64,000 bases of DNA from Sinorhizobium glycinis (GCF_001651865.1 NZ_LPUX01000066.1:117559-181558); one strand, 5' to 3'; positions 34,337-43,944 are shown, counted from the stretch's first letter. Notes: generated by a model from the sequence alone, not told the origin. Program-made: numbers and translations.

Positions 34337-36247
34337 TTGCTTTGGTCGAGCCGCAAGTTGGACGAGCAGCCGCATTCAACCTCTGTCTCCTCAATGCGCA
34401 GCTTCTGGGGATTGATGTTCGCCTATTGGCGTTCCGACCGATGGCAGGAGGCTTGGGGGCTGGCGGCGATCATTGTCGTGCTTACCGCCTTGTCGGCAAT
34501 GGCCAGCGTCTGGTTCGCCGAAGCGTCGGGCGAACTTGTGAGCGCGATCGCCTTTCTTCATCATCCGGAAAACCCGACGACGCTTAAGACCATTCTGTCG
34601 AGCGCGGCAAGCTTGGCCACGATCGTCGTGGTCAGGGAAGTGGGATTCACTGCTTTCCGCCACTTGTTCTCGACGACCTTGCATCGCAAGTGGCGCGCGT
34701 GGCTCGATCGGCGCTTCAACGATGCGCTGCTCGATAGCAATCACACGCATTTTCACCTCCAGCAGGGTGCGGCGGAGGCCGTCCCGACGAAGGTTGCCGT
34801 GCCAGACAATATCGATCAGCGCATCCAGGAGTCGATCAAAGGGATGACCGGAGGCGCTATCGGCCTCGCCATAGGTGTCGCCGGCGTGGCCCTGTCGCTG
34901 TTCTTTGTCGGCGGCAAGATCATCGAGACCTCGACCGAGGTCAGCGGATTGGAGTTCCTCGGCAGTTATGGCAGCGCCTGTCTGACTGTTGCTGCCGTCG
35001 TCGCCTACGTCCCCATCAGCACGTTGCTGGCAGCGAAGCTCGGAGAGATCCAACAGAGGCTGGATGTCAGAATGCAATCGGCGGAGGGCAGTTACCGTCG
35101 CGACCTGGCGACGCTTCTCCACCGCAGCTTCCACGTCGCTGCAGCCAAGGGGGAGGGAGCACAAAGAGGTCTCCATCGGCGGCGCTACCTCGACGTCGAC
35201 CACACCTGGGCGAATCTCAACATCCTGACGGCGATCTATATGGGTTTCGAGCTTGTCTACAACTTCTTCGGCTCGCGCCTCGTCGCCTACGCGCCCGGGC
35301 TTCTCCCCTATGTAGAGAACAGGATCAGCCTACAGGCCTACATCACCGGCGCCGAGCTGGCCAACGCGATCATCAACGATTGCTCGTGGTTCATACACGT
35401 CATGCCGGACATCGCGAGACTGAGGGCAAACGCAACACGCATAACCGACCTGGCAAAGGCGATCGAAGACGCGCAGCAACCGCGCGAGTTCTATGCCCGT
35501 ACCGGCCACTCCGAGTTGCGTTACGACCAGCAGGATCCACAGTTCGGTTTGACGATCCAGCAGCTTGAACTTATGCACCCCGGCGATGACGAACCCTTCG
35601 TCACCGCCGGGAACCTCCACGTCAAATGCGGCGAATGGACTCTTCTCGTTGGCGACTCGGGGAGCGGCAAGTCATCGTTGCTCAAAGCTATCAACGGTCT
35701 CTGGCCGCATGGCCGTGGCGCGATCGTGATGCCGAGGAACGTGCGAACGCTCTATGCCGCGCAAGATATTCATCTGCCGCCAGTATCGCTGAAGGCACTG
35801 ATATGCCTGTCCGATGCCATTGAAGCTCATTCGGAAGCGGAAGCCGCCGCAGCGCTGAGTAGAGCCGGCCTTGCGGATTTCGTCAGCGACCTCGCCATGG
35901 AGGGGCGGGACAATCAAAGCTGGGACCAGCTTCTTTCTGGCGGTCAGAAGCAACGGCTCGTTCTGGCACGGATCCTTCTGCTGCGCCCAGGGCTTTTGTT
36001 TCTGGACGAGCCGACCAGCGCCCTCGATGGCGAGGCGACGGTCGCGTTTCACCAAGCCATCCGAGATCATTGTCGCGGCGCCACAGTGATCAGTGTCATG
36101 CACGATGCCACGCCTCCGAAATCTGCAAGCGGCGAAGAGTTCTACGACAGCGTGCTCGTTATTGCAGACGGTGCTGTTACAAAAACTCCTTTGGCAAATC
36201 TGACAACTCGGCCCGTCGGTCCCGCGCGTGTGAAACCGCGCCCATAA
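34337..36247 (+). CDS. SbmA/BacA-like ABC transporter, fused permease and ATPase (636 aa)
   Basis: An N-terminal membrane domain of the ABC_membrane_2 type has about six TM segments (first AAIIVVLTALSAMASVWFA). The C-terminal ATPase has Walker A GDSGSGKSS, signature LLSGGQKQR and Walker B LLFLDEPTSALD. The layout is that of YddA-type exporters related to BacA/SbmA and peroxisomal ABC proteins. TTG at 34337 follows GGGAGGA; ATG at 34394 is the alternative. Frames from further upstream would cross the anaerobox. The likely cargo is peptides or lipids, not shown. Confidence 0.83.
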   Translation: MLWSSRKLDEQPHSTSVSSMRSFWGLMFAYWRSDRWQEAWGLAAIIVVLTALSAMASVWFAEASGELVSAIAFLHHPENPTTLKTILSSAASLATIVVVREVGFTAFRHLFSTTLHRKWRAWLDRRFNDALLDSNHTHFHLQQGAAEAVPTKVAVPDNIDQRIQESIKGMTGGAIGLAIGVAGVALSLFFVGGKIIETSTEVSGLEFLGSYGSACLTVAAVVAYVPISTLLAAKLGEIQQRLDVRMQSAEGSYRRDLATLLHRSFHVAAAKGEGAQRGLHRRRYLDVDHTWANLNILTAIYMGFELVYNFFGSRLVAYAPGLLPYVENRISLQAYITGAELANAIINDCSWFIHVMPDIARLRANATRITDLAKAIEDAQQPREFYARTGHSELRYDQQDPQFGLTIQQLELMHPGDDEPFVTAGNLHVKCGEWTLLVGDSGSGKSSLLKAINGLWPHGRGAIVMPRNVRTLYAAQDIHLPPVSLKALICLSDAIEAHSEAEAAAALSRAGLADFVSDLAMEGRDNQSWDQLLSGGQKQRLVLARILLLRPGLLFLDEPTSALDGEATVAFHQAIRDHCRGATVISVMHDATPPKSASGEEFYDSVLVIADGAVTKTPLANLTTRPVGPARVKPRP

Positions 36248-36537
36248 ATTGAGGCAGGTCTTTGAGGGCAAGCATCGCTGACGCATTTCACACAAGCGAT
36301 CCTGCGGCCGACTCGCGCGGTGACGCGAGAACCCGAATTTGCCATTAACTCCAAGTCTCCCGATTGCAGCCTCTATCGAGTGCTTATCCAGACTCTTCAG
36401 TTCGCCGCGCGGGCAGACCTCCGGTTATCGCTGGTTCAGCCGCACGACGCATCTGTCATCGGCCCATCTGCATGGCGATATTCCTTATAGCATAGCCGCC
36501 TCGCGCGTGCGCTCCGCGATAATACATTTGGCCAATG
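36248..36537. other. Intergenic region, nothing recognised
   Basis: It lies between the convergent ABC transporter and host-attachment gene. No gene, box or clear terminator is seen. Confidence 0.5.
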
Positions 36538-36984
36538 CTACTCCGAGAGATAGCGCTCGATCTCCGGAATTGGAAACTTTACCAGATCCTTGGCCACTTC
36601 GGTGGCTACTGCTGCACGTGTCGAGGGATCCAATCGCTTCCGCAGGATTCCAAGCACGCGCGGCGGGGCGACAAGAACCACGTTCGCGATATCTTTATGG
36701 CGCACCAAGCCACTCAATTTTTCGGCGACCTGCACCAGAAACGTCACTTCGGCCTCGTCGTGCCAGTCCGTTTCCTGCATCGAGCTTCGCGCGCCGCCTT
36801 GCGACTGGTAGACGCGGCCTTGGCGGTCCGTTCCGAGATCCCGCGTCGGCGGTTGATGTCCGGAAAAGATCTCGACCGGAACGAGATTGAGCAGTTCTTG
36901 ATCACCCTTGTTGCGAAGGATCAGGGCCTTGGCTCCGTCGCACACAAGAACCCAGCTGTTGTGCGCAATTGTTGCTGTTGACAT
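36538..36984 (-). CDS. Host-attachment family protein (148 aa)
   Basis: A full-length paralogue of 27993-28436 (NSWVLVCDGAKALILRN at the N-terminus, RLDPSTRAAVATEVAKDLVKFPIPEIERYL at the end). ATG at 36984. The next gene upstream on the same strand, cysQ, ends 18 bases away, so the two may share the anaerobox promoter at 37933. Role unknown. Confidence 0.82.
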   Translation of the reverse strand: MSTATIAHNSWVLVCDGAKALILRNKGDQELLNLVPVEIFSGHQPPTRDLGTDRQGRVYQSQGGARSSMQETDWHDEAEVTFLVQVAEKLSGLVRHKDIANVVLVAPPRVLGILRKRLDPSTRAAVATEVAKDLVKFPIPEIERYLSE

Positions 36985-37001
36985 GATCGTCTACCTCGCT
37001 T

Positions 37002-37865
37002 TCATCGTCTGGAACTTTCCTCGGTCAGGGGATTGGAAACGGGCAATCTCGCCTGTCGCTCGGAATCGATCGACGCCAGCGCCTTTGCTGCGAGAGATCG
37101 CGTCCGTGCGGCAACAAAGCCCCGATTTATAAGGCTGCCGCAATAGACGAGCGGAGAACCGTTTGGACGAAGCACCACGCCACCGGTAGCTTCGATCAAA
37201 GCCTGACCAGCGGCACTGTCCCATATCATCGTTGGTGAAAGTCGAGGGTAAACATCGGCCTCACCGGCGGCGATTAAGGCAAATTTGAGGGAAGAGCCTA
37301 GCTGCTTGATAATACAGGGTTGCCATTGAGCAACGAGCGCCGCGGTCTGTTCATCCAAATGAGAACGGCTGGCGAGAACAATCGGATGAGAGTGATCGTG
37401 GGGCATTCCGTCGAGCCTGATGCGGCGGCCGTTCTCATCGATCATGAACGCCATGCGCGGACCAGCGGCAACATATAGCCGATCAAGGGCTGGGGCGAAG
37501 ATCACACCGGCCGTCGCTACGCCGTTTTCAACGAGCGCTATGTTGACTGTAAATTCGCTACGCCCGGCGATGAACTCCTTGGTGCCATCCAGTGGATCGA
37601 CGAGGAAGCAGAGGGGTGGAATCTCAAAGCTCGATTCGAGAGCGGGCGCCCGCTCTTCACTGATCATCGGAATAGCCGGGAAAAGAAGAGAGCAGCCCCG
37701 TCGGATGACTGCTTCGCTTCCGATGTCCGCGGATGTAACGGGCGACTTGTCGTGCTTGAGGTGTGTTGCCAGACCCGCGTTTCGCGATCTCAGGACGGCA
37801 GCTCCGGCCGTCCTCACAAGGGGCAACAGTCCTTCGACGAGATCTCTGCGTGCAGTATCATCCAC
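37002..37865 (-). CDS. cysQ: 3'(2'),5'-bisphosphate nucleotidase CysQ-like (287 aa)
   Basis: A lithium-sensitive inositol monophosphatase-superfamily enzyme. Metal-binding motifs are visible: SEERAP, DPLDGTKEFI (about residues 90-99) and WDSAAGQALIEATGG (about 214-228). CysQ removes PAP produced in sulfate assimilation; in rhizobia it can also affect Nod-factor sulfation chemistry. The best start is a GTG at 37865 without a strong ribosome site. An anaerobox is 67 bases upstream. Inositol phosphatase activity is an alternative. Confidence 0.82.
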   Translation of the reverse strand: MDDTARRDLVEGLLPLVRTAGAAVLRSRNAGLATHLKHDKSPVTSADIGSEAVIRRGCSLLFPAIPMISEERAPALESSFEIPPLCFLVDPLDGTKEFIAGRSEFTVNIALVENGVATAGVIFAPALDRLYVAAGPRMAFMIDENGRRIRLDGMPHDHSHPIVLASRSHLDEQTAALVAQWQPCIIKQLGSSLKFALIAAGEADVYPRLSPTMIWDSAAGQALIEATGGVVLRPNGSPLVYCGSLINRGFVAARTRSLAAKALASIDSERQARLPVSNPLTEESSRR

Positions 37866-37932
37866 AGTCCGTGCCTCAATCTTCGGTTACTTCGCAATTG
37901 CACTGATTTTACGCGCAACCCGCTTGCGCTTG

Positions 37933-37946
37933 TTGATCGGCATCAA
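37933..37946. promoter_or_regulatory. FixK/FNR anaerobox TTGATCGGCATCAA
   Basis: Exact palindrome, 67 bases upstream of cysQ. Confidence 0.75.
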
Positions 37947-37991
37947 TGAACTTCGACATGGCCGGGAACTAGTCGGCGGAATGATGAAGCC

Positions 37992-39719
37992 TCAAAGGCC
38001 TCTTCTCGACAGCAGCTTCTTAAGCTCTCCCCAGGAGCGCGTGTTCAGGACGTCGTCCGCCTCGATCCAGCCTCGCCGCGCCTGGTCGACGCCGTAGCGC
38101 ATTGCGCGAAGACCCATGGTCGAGTGCGCATCCGTGGAGATCGCCAGCTTCACGCCGATCTGCTTGGCTTGCCGGCAATGGACGTCATCAAGGTCGAGGC
38201 GCGTCGGATGCGCGTTGACCTCAAGAAAGCAGCCGCGCTCCCTGGCGGCCGAGATGATGCGGTCCATATCCACCGCATAGCCCGGCCGTTCTCCGAGCAG
38301 CCGCCCGGTCGGATGTGCGAGGATATTGAAATAGCGGTTGTCCATCGCACGGAGAATTCTCTGCGTCTGTTCCTCGATGCCAAGGTTGAACTGGTAGTGA
38401 ACGGCGCAGACAGTGAAGTCGAGTCGTTTCAGGATACTATCTGGCAGGTCGAGCTTGCCGTCGGCGAGAATGTCGACCTCGCAAGACTTCAGCAGCCGGA
38501 AACCATCATATCCGTCATTGAGCTTGTCAATCTCATCGAGTTGAGCCGCCAGGCGTTTCGGATCGAGCCCGTGTGCCACGGTGGCATGTCTGGAATGGTC
38601 GCTGACGGCCAGATATTCGTAGCCGAGGGCCTGAGCGGCCGCGGCCATTTCGGCAAGCTCGCTCTTGCCATCCGAGGCGCGCGTATGGGTGTGCAGGTCG
38701 CCTTTGATGTCCTGCAGCCAGACCAGGCGGGGCAATTTGCCGGCAAGGGCCGCCTCGATCTCGCCGCGGTCTTCGCGCAGTTCGGGCTCGATATAGGGCA
38801 GGTCGGCAGCCCGGAAAACTTCCTCTTCGGTGCGGCCGCCAATTCTCTTCTCACCGTCGAAGATGCCATATTCGTTCAGCTTCCAGCCTTTATCCTGGAT
38901 CCTCTTCCGCACGGCGATATTGTGGGCTTTCGAGCCGGTGAAATAGTGCAAGGCCGCTCCATAGCTTTCCTCTGCAACAACCCTCAGGTCGACCTGAATG
39001 CCGGCCTTCAGGAGCACTGTCGATCGGGTTGGGCCCTTCGACAGCACCGTCTCGACCTCGTCGTAAGCTACGAAGTGCTCGATCGCGGCTGGACCATCGG
39101 CACAGGTGGCGAGGACGTCGAGATCGCCGACGGTCTCCTTCCGGCGTCGAAAGCTGCCGGCCACTAAGGTCTGGGTGATGCCCAGAGCGGACCTCAGGTA
39201 ATCTACCAAGCCTCTCGCGAAATCCTCGGCGGTCGAGATCTTGAAGCGCTTTTCGGCGGTTCGGTGCTTTGCAATCTCATCGAGGATCTTGGTTTCGATA
39301 GCAGCGCTGAAGCGGGGTAGTTCTCTGACCCTGTGCTCCCGTGCCGCCTTTGCCAGTTGCTCGAGTGTCGTAATTCCGAGGCTTTGATGCAGCACATGCA
39401 CTCGCTTGGGACCGAGGCCGGGTATCGCCGTCAATGCGGCAAGAGCTGAGGGCGTGCGTGCCTCGACCTCCTCCAGCGATTTCAAATGGCCGGTCTCCAC
39501 GAACTCGGCGATCTTGCCGGCAAGGTCTTCGCCGATGCCGGGCAGGTCCGAGAGGGAGCGTCCTTCCGCCATCATCTGTGCGACATTCTCAGGAAGGTCC
39601 TCGATGGTGGACGCCGCCCGCCTGTAGGCGCGGATACGGAACGGATTGGCAGCCTCGATTTCGAGCAGGTCTGCCATTCGATTGAACAGAGCAGCGATAT
39701 CGGCGTTGTGGACCGTCAT
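37992..39719 (-). CDS. polX: DNA polymerase X family protein PolX (575 aa)
   Basis: An N-terminal helix-hairpin-helix 8-kDa-like domain (PGIGEDLAGKIAEF, IPGLGPKRVHVLH) and a nucleotidyltransferase palm (GSFRRRKETVGDLDVLAT) with the metal aspartates. The C-terminal PHP domain (DLHTHTRASDGKSE, STDAHSTMG) usually gives 3'-5' exonuclease activity. The role is gap-filling DNA repair. ATG at 39719 gives the usual family length; readings from further upstream would cross both anaeroboxes. It looks intact. Repair under low oxygen or nitrosative stress is inferred from the promoter. Confidence 0.9.
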   Translation of the reverse strand: MTVHNADIAALFNRMADLLEIEAANPFRIRAYRRAASTIEDLPENVAQMMAEGRSLSDLPGIGEDLAGKIAEFVETGHLKSLEEVEARTPSALAALTAIPGLGPKRVHVLHQSLGITTLEQLAKAAREHRVRELPRFSAAIETKILDEIAKHRTAEKRFKISTAEDFARGLVDYLRSALGITQTLVAGSFRRRKETVGDLDVLATCADGPAAIEHFVAYDEVETVLSKGPTRSTVLLKAGIQVDLRVVAEESYGAALHYFTGSKAHNIAVRKRIQDKGWKLNEYGIFDGEKRIGGRTEEEVFRAADLPYIEPELREDRGEIEAALAGKLPRLVWLQDIKGDLHTHTRASDGKSELAEMAAAAQALGYEYLAVSDHSRHATVAHGLDPKRLAAQLDEIDKLNDGYDGFRLLKSCEVDILADGKLDLPDSILKRLDFTVCAVHYQFNLGIEEQTQRILRAMDNRYFNILAHPTGRLLGERPGYAVDMDRIISAARERGCFLEVNAHPTRLDLDDVHCRQAKQIGVKLAISTDAHSTMGLRAMRYGVDQARRGWIEADDVLNTRSWGELKKLLSRRGL

Positions 39720-39753
39720 TGTATGAAGATGATCCGGGGCCGGCTTTCCAGCC

Positions 39754-39767
39754 TTGAGGCAAATCAA
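39754..39767. promoter_or_regulatory. FixK/FNR anaerobox TTGAGGCAAATCAA
   Basis: Exact palindrome, 34 bases from the polX start, on the polX side of a divergent promoter pair. Confidence 0.7.
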
Positions 39768-39776
39768 AGTCCGACT

Positions 39777-39790
39777 TTGAAATGCATCAA
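39777..39790. promoter_or_regulatory. FixK/FNR anaerobox TTGAAATGCATCAA
   Basis: Exact TTGA-N6-TCAA, 35 bases from the start of the ACP/AMP-ligase/acyltransferase gene. With 39754 it gives a symmetric divergent arrangement. Confidence 0.7.
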
Positions 39791-39825
39791 TGCGAAGCCA
39801 GCGCGTTAGGCTATTGTCCTTGTCC

Positions 39826-42111
39826 ATGGAAACTGGGCAGCCTTTAGCCCCCGCCTCAGTTGAGGAGCAGGGTTCGCGCACTCGCGATGTAATCGCGATC
39901 GTGGCTGACCTTGCACGCGAATTGTATCCTCAGCGTGCCAGATTCATCAACGTTCGCGCCACCAGTAGCATCGAACGCGATCTCGGTATCGACAGCCTCG
40001 GCCGCACTGAGCTGGCCTTGCGGATCGAGCGGGCGTTCCGCGTCAGACTATCCGCTCAAACTGTCGCCGAGGCCGAAACCGTTCTTGATCTTGCGGAGGC
40101 CCTAGAGCGGGCTCAACCTATGGCGGAACGGGTCCTCCCCGGCGCCCGGGCGGCTGCAATTCTGCCTGCCGTTCCGGCCGCCACTGAGGCGCGGACGCTG
40201 GTGGAGGCCCTCGAGTGGCATGCGGCACGACATCCCGACCGCGTGCATCTGACCGTACTGCAGGATGAAGTGACCAGCCTAAGCGCGCAAGCCTGGCTGT
40301 GGGCGATACACAACTACCGGGCGACCTTCTCCGCTTCTCCCAATTTCGGTTTCGAAATCTGTCTCAACAAGATTGCCGATGCTGACGTCGAGGGGCTCGA
40401 TCTCAGCTCGCTACGGATGGTCGCCAATGGTGCTGAGCCGGTGAGCGCGAGAACCCTGTGGAGGTTCGTCGAGCGGTTCGGCCGCTACGGCTTTCCTGCA
40501 ACCGCGATGGCTCCAGTCTATGGACTTGCGGAATGTTCAGTTGGTCTCGCGTTTCCGCCTCTGGGGCGGCCGCCTCTCATCGACGGCGTGGCCGAGATCG
40601 CCACCCCCCAAGACGCCATGGCGCTTGAAATCGTCGCCTGTGGCCAGCCATTGCCCGGCCACGAGATCCGTATCGTCGACGACGCGGGGCATGAGTGCGG
40701 CGACCGACGCGAGGGAAGACTTGAATTCCGTGGTCCCTCGACAACGGCCGGCTATTTCCGCAACGATGAAAAGACCCGCGCGCTCTTCCATGACGGCTGG
40801 CTGGATAGTGGCGATCGCGCGTACATGGCCAAAGGTGATGTTTTCGTGACCGGACGCGTCAAGGACATCATTATTCGAGCTGGTCGCCATCTCTATGCGC
40901 ACGAGATCGAGCAGGCAGTTGCCCTTGTCCCTGGAATCCGCAGGGGAGGGGTCGTCGCCTTCGGCACGTCGGATCGGGTCTCGGGCACCGAGCGCATCGT
41001 CGTCGTTGCAGAGACCCTACAGACCGACCCGGTTTCGCGAGCATCACTGCAGGCACGAATTATCGAGGTGACGTCAGACATTGCCGGCACGCCGGCCGAT
41101 GAAGTCGTGCTGGTGCCGCCACGCTCGGTGCCAAAAACATCGAGCGGCAAGATCCGTCGCAGCGCCGCGAAAGCGCTCTACGAGAGCGGCCGCATGGGCT
41201 CTGCTCGGCCCACCGTTCCGTTGCAATACACGCGGCTCATGCTCTTGAGTGCCAGCACGCAGGCGCGACGCCTGGCACGAGTCTTCCGGGAGACGCTGTA
41301 TGCGGCTTGGTGGTGGACGGTTCTCAGTGTTGCATGTCTGGCCGGGTCTCTCGCTGTGCTCATCGTCCCGCGCCTTTCTTGGCGTTGGCGAGTCGTCAGA
41401 TGGATCGCGCGTGCGGCGCTTGCCGCCATGGGCGTGTCGGTCTCCACAGACGGAGTGGAGCGCATCCCCGGCAGAGGCGCGATGCTCGTCTTCAATCATT
41501 CGAGTTACGTGGATGCGCTCCTCCTCGCTGCCGTTCTTCCGGGCGAGCCGGCGATCGTTGCCAAGAGAGAGTTGGCCGAGCAATTCATCGCAGGGCCGCT
41601 GTTGCGGCGCCTCGGTATTCCGTTCGTGGAACGCTACGACGTTACAGGTAGCCTGCAGGACGCCGAGGCATTGACGGAGCTTGCGCGTAAGGGCCGGGTG
41701 CTGGTTTTCTTTCCAGAGGGCACCTTCACCCGTAGAGCCGGCCTCTCAGGCTTCTACCTCGGGGCGTTCAAGGTGGCGGCGGAAGACGGTCTGGCGATTC
41801 TGCCCGGCGCTATCCGCGGAACAAGATCGATGCTTCGCGCCGACCAATGGTTTCCAAGACATTTGCCGCTGAGCATCGAGATCGGCGAGCCGATTGCGCC
41901 ATCGGGTTCGGGATTCGAGTCCATTCTACGGCTGCGCGACGCAGTACGCATCTCCATGCTTGCCCGCTGCGGAGAGCCGGATCTCGGTGAGCTGGTAAAG
42001 CCGGAACCGCCAAGGAGCGTAGCCTGGGAAGGTCACGAGCGGCGAATTCACTCCACGGTGTCCCGCTCCTTCAGGGACTCACGACAAACGACGGCGGCAG
42101 CTCGCGTATAA
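39826..42111 (+). CDS. ACP / AMP-ligase (core deleted) / PlsC acyltransferase fusion
   Basis: Three parts are seen: an acyl carrier domain with the phosphopantetheine serine in GIDSLGR (about residues 25-95), an AMP-binding ligase and a C-terminal PlsC acyltransferase (FNHSSYVDALL, FFPEGTFTR; about 540-720). The ligase jumps from HPDRVHLTVLQDEV to AWLWAIHNYRATFSASPNFGFE, so about 200 residues including the TSGSTG-PKG P-loop are missing in frame. The later motifs (YGLAE, GWLDSGDRAY, PKTSSGKIRR) remain. The ligase is therefore probably inactive, while PlsC may work in phospholipid synthesis. ATG at 39826 is preferred to 39790, which overlaps the anaerobox. Confidence 0.8.
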   Translation: METGQPLAPASVEEQGSRTRDVIAIVADLARELYPQRARFINVRATSSIERDLGIDSLGRTELALRIERAFRVRLSAQTVAEAETVLDLAEALERAQPMAERVLPGARAAAILPAVPAATEARTLVEALEWHAARHPDRVHLTVLQDEVTSLSAQAWLWAIHNYRATFSASPNFGFEICLNKIADADVEGLDLSSLRMVANGAEPVSARTLWRFVERFGRYGFPATAMAPVYGLAECSVGLAFPPLGRPPLIDGVAEIATPQDAMALEIVACGQPLPGHEIRIVDDAGHECGDRREGRLEFRGPSTTAGYFRNDEKTRALFHDGWLDSGDRAYMAKGDVFVTGRVKDIIIRAGRHLYAHEIEQAVALVPGIRRGGVVAFGTSDRVSGTERIVVVAETLQTDPVSRASLQARIIEVTSDIAGTPADEVVLVPPRSVPKTSSGKIRRSAAKALYESGRMGSARPTVPLQYTRLMLLSASTQARRLARVFRETLYAAWWWTVLSVACLAGSLAVLIVPRLSWRWRVVRWIARAALAAMGVSVSTDGVERIPGRGAMLVFNHSSYVDALLLAAVLPGEPAIVAKRELAEQFIAGPLLRRLGIPFVERYDVTGSLQDAEALTELARKGRVLVFFPEGTFTRRAGLSGFYLGAFKVAAEDGLAILPGAIRGTRSMLRADQWFPRHLPLSIEIGEPIAPSGSGFESILRLRDAVRISMLARCGEPDLGELVKPEPPRSVAWEGHERRIHSTVSRSFRDSRQTTAAARV

Positions 42112-42382
42112 GCTGAATGGATTGCTCCAATTCCGTGGCGGCCCAGATTTCCGTCGTCGCGTGGCCGAAGGTAGTCGCGACCTTGGTTGCAGTGGCGTTA
42201 TCGGGTGCCGCGAAGATGTCGAGGTAGTCAGCGGGGCCGAGGACGATACAATTTGCCTTCCAAGGCACCTGAGGGCATTCGCGGCGGATATGCTCGGCGA
42301 TCTGGTGACTCAGGCTCTCGAGCAATTTCGGCGACTGCATCGCTTGATGGCTGAGGCGCGTCAACATGATGAACGCTGCCAT
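42071..42382 (-). CDS. GYD-domain protein (103 aa)
   Basis: A small ferredoxin-like fold protein of the GYD family (MAAFIMLTRLSHQAMQ...GPADYLDIFAAPDNATATKVATTFGHATTEIW). ATG at 42382 follows GAGGGAAG. It ends 41 bases inside the end of the convergent ACP/ligase/PlsC gene. The function of the family is unknown. Confidence 0.75.
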   Translation of the reverse strand: MAAFIMLTRLSHQAMQSPKLLESLSHQIAEHIRRECPQVPWKANCIVLGPADYLDIFAAPDNATATKVATTFGHATTEIWAATELEQSIQLIRELPPSFVVSP

Positions 42383-42584
42383 AGCGGCACTTCCCTCGTT
42401 TTCTCGCTGTCGGCAGGATATGCCGCAGCGCGCAACCGGCATTGAGTGGCGTCAATTGCCGCTTTCGAGCGCTCCTCTCGAAAGCCTTCGGGGAGTGTCG
42501 GCTGGCGAGAGCCGGATAACCGACGCGAAGTTCGCGCGAAACGGAACACAGGCGGCCTGGCTCATATTGGAGCGCCCCCGGTCC

Positions 42585-42598
42585 TTAATATGAATCAA
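42585..42598. promoter_or_regulatory. Imperfect anaerobox TTAATATGAATCAA
   Basis: One core mismatch (TTAA for TTGA), 77 bases before the exact box of hsp20. Confidence 0.35.
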
Positions 42599-42661
42599 TG
42601 TTTGGTCTCCGTGTCGCCGAGCGCCAAGAAGCTCACGTCCGTTGGCGGGAAAAACGCGGCG

Positions 42662-42675
42662 TTGATCCGCGTCAA
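42662..42675. promoter_or_regulatory. FixK/FNR anaerobox TTGATCCGCGTCAA
   Basis: Exact palindrome, 94 bases upstream of hsp20. Confidence 0.72.
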
Positions 42676-42769
42676 TGTGATTGCGCCACGATCGGCGTTT
42701 CATCAGTCATTGCCGGCCGGTACCGTCCGGCGGCGAGTGGTTGCCACCATGCACCGGGAGGAGTTCACT

Positions 42770-43306
42770 ATGGCCAAAATTGAAACCAAGTTGCCCGTGA
42801 AGACCGAAAAGAGGGAGCCCGCTGCCAGAGAGGATATGTGGTCGCCCTTGGAAAGTCTGCGCCGCGAGATCGACAAGCTGTTCGAGACTTTTCGGCCGGC
42901 CGCGTGGAGTGTTCCTTTCAGTCGCTCGTTGCTCGGATTCGAGATGCCGTCACTCACAGGGAAAGAGTGGCAGATCGCACCGGCCGTCGATCTCGTCGAA
43001 AAGGATACGGAATACGAGATATCTGCCGAGTTGCCGGGGCTGGAAGAGAAGAATATCGAGGTCAAGCTGTCAAACGGAACGCTGACGATCAAGGGCGAAA
43101 AGAAGGAGGAAAAGGAGGAACGGGAAAAGGACTATTATCTTTCCGAACGCCGTTTCGGCTCTTTCCAACGGCGATTCCAGCTTCCTCATGGCGTCGATCC
43201 CGACAAGATCGAGGCAACTTTCACCAAAGGCGTGCTGAAGCTCAAGCTTCCGAAGACACCGGAGGCTCAAAAGAGTGAAAAGAAGATCGCCGTGAGAGCA
43301 GTCTAG
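42770..43306 (+). CDS. Small heat shock protein, Hsp20/alpha-crystallin family (178 aa)
   Basis: The alpha-crystallin domain (residues about 65-160) runs from PAVDLVEKDTEYEISAELPGLEEKNIEVKLSNGTLTI to the GVLKLKLPK motif. The N-terminal arm is amphipathic, and the C-terminal extension is short and basic. It is a cytoplasmic holdase chaperone. ATG at 42770 is preceded by GGGAGGAG. It is intact. Induction is probably by FixK through the box at 42662, not by a classic heat-shock element. Confidence 0.9.
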   Translation: MAKIETKLPVKTEKREPAAREDMWSPLESLRREIDKLFETFRPAAWSVPFSRSLLGFEMPSLTGKEWQIAPAVDLVEKDTEYEISAELPGLEEKNIEVKLSNGTLTIKGEKKEEKEEREKDYYLSERRFGSFQRRFQLPHGVDPDKIEATFTKGVLKLKLPKTPEAQKSEKKIAVRAV

Positions 43307-43332
43307 TGCCGCATCGATTTCGTTGAGGTTGG

Positions 43333-43360
43333 TCGCGCATCGCCTTCAGGCGGTGCGCGA
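43333..43360. terminator. Stem-loop after hsp20
   Basis: The arms TCGCGCATCGCC and GGCGGTGCGCGA pair over 12 bases with one G-T wobble around a TTCA loop, 27 bases after the hsp20 stop. There is no clear T-run. It overlaps the end of the convergent PAS pseudogene. Confidence 0.45.
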
Positions 43361-43944
43361 TTGCACCAAAGCCGTGACATCTTCTACGTGGTGAAGCAGA
43401 TAGACCAATCTACCCTCGGTATCGAAAATCGGCCTGTTGACCGGTTTCCCAGAATTTCGTCACGAATGAGCCTTCCGGGTTCCGCGCGTCGTAGCGCTGG
43501 ATAGGCATTGCGTCGACAATGCCGCGTTCAGCGACCTTCGTTAGTGATGCGAAGAGATGGCTGACGCCGTCAGCCATCGGGTCTTCAGGGGTATCCGGAA
43601 AGACGTCGAACAGGGGAGAGCCAGCAATCTTCGCTGAGGATGTCATGGTGGCCGCTCCATAAGCCTCGTTGATGTCGACGATGTGCAGGCCTTTGCGAGG
43701 GTCGAATAGCAAATACGGCTCCCGAGAGGCGGCAAACCTTGTCTCGAAAAATCATACGTTGGACGGCTGCTTGCGTGAGGTCCAGGTCGGCTTGGAAGCC
43801 TTCGTGCTGTGACTCAAGAACAGCCTGATCGCGCAAAGCCTTCGCCAACAGTTCCCTAAGGATGCGACGATCAGCTTCGTGACCTTCCTTTTCGAGGAGT
43901 GCTTTAAATCGCGCGATGTTGTGGCGCAAGATAAAGGCGTGCAT
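43346..43944 (-). pseudogene. PAS-domain protein, frameshifted
   Basis: The first part (HNIARFKALLEKEGHEADRRILRELLAKAL) is a helical segment seen at the head of small rhizobial PAS proteins. A frame change near 43730 leads to the PAS core (YLLFDPRKGLHIVDINEAYGAAT). A further extra base near 43445 breaks the end, which would read PVNRPIFDTEGRLVYLLHHV, then EDVTALVQSRTA and a stop at 43346. At least two frameshifts make it a pseudogene. No kinase part is present. Confidence 0.7.

Larger units (their letters stand above)
42383..42769. promoter_or_regulatory. Upstream region of hsp20
   Basis: A gene-free stretch of 387 bases containing one exact and one imperfect anaerobox. Nothing else was recognised. 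Confidence 0.5.

Noticed and set aside
38124..39167. Plus-strand open frame of 347 codons
   Set aside because: Antisense to polX; the polX motifs are unambiguous.
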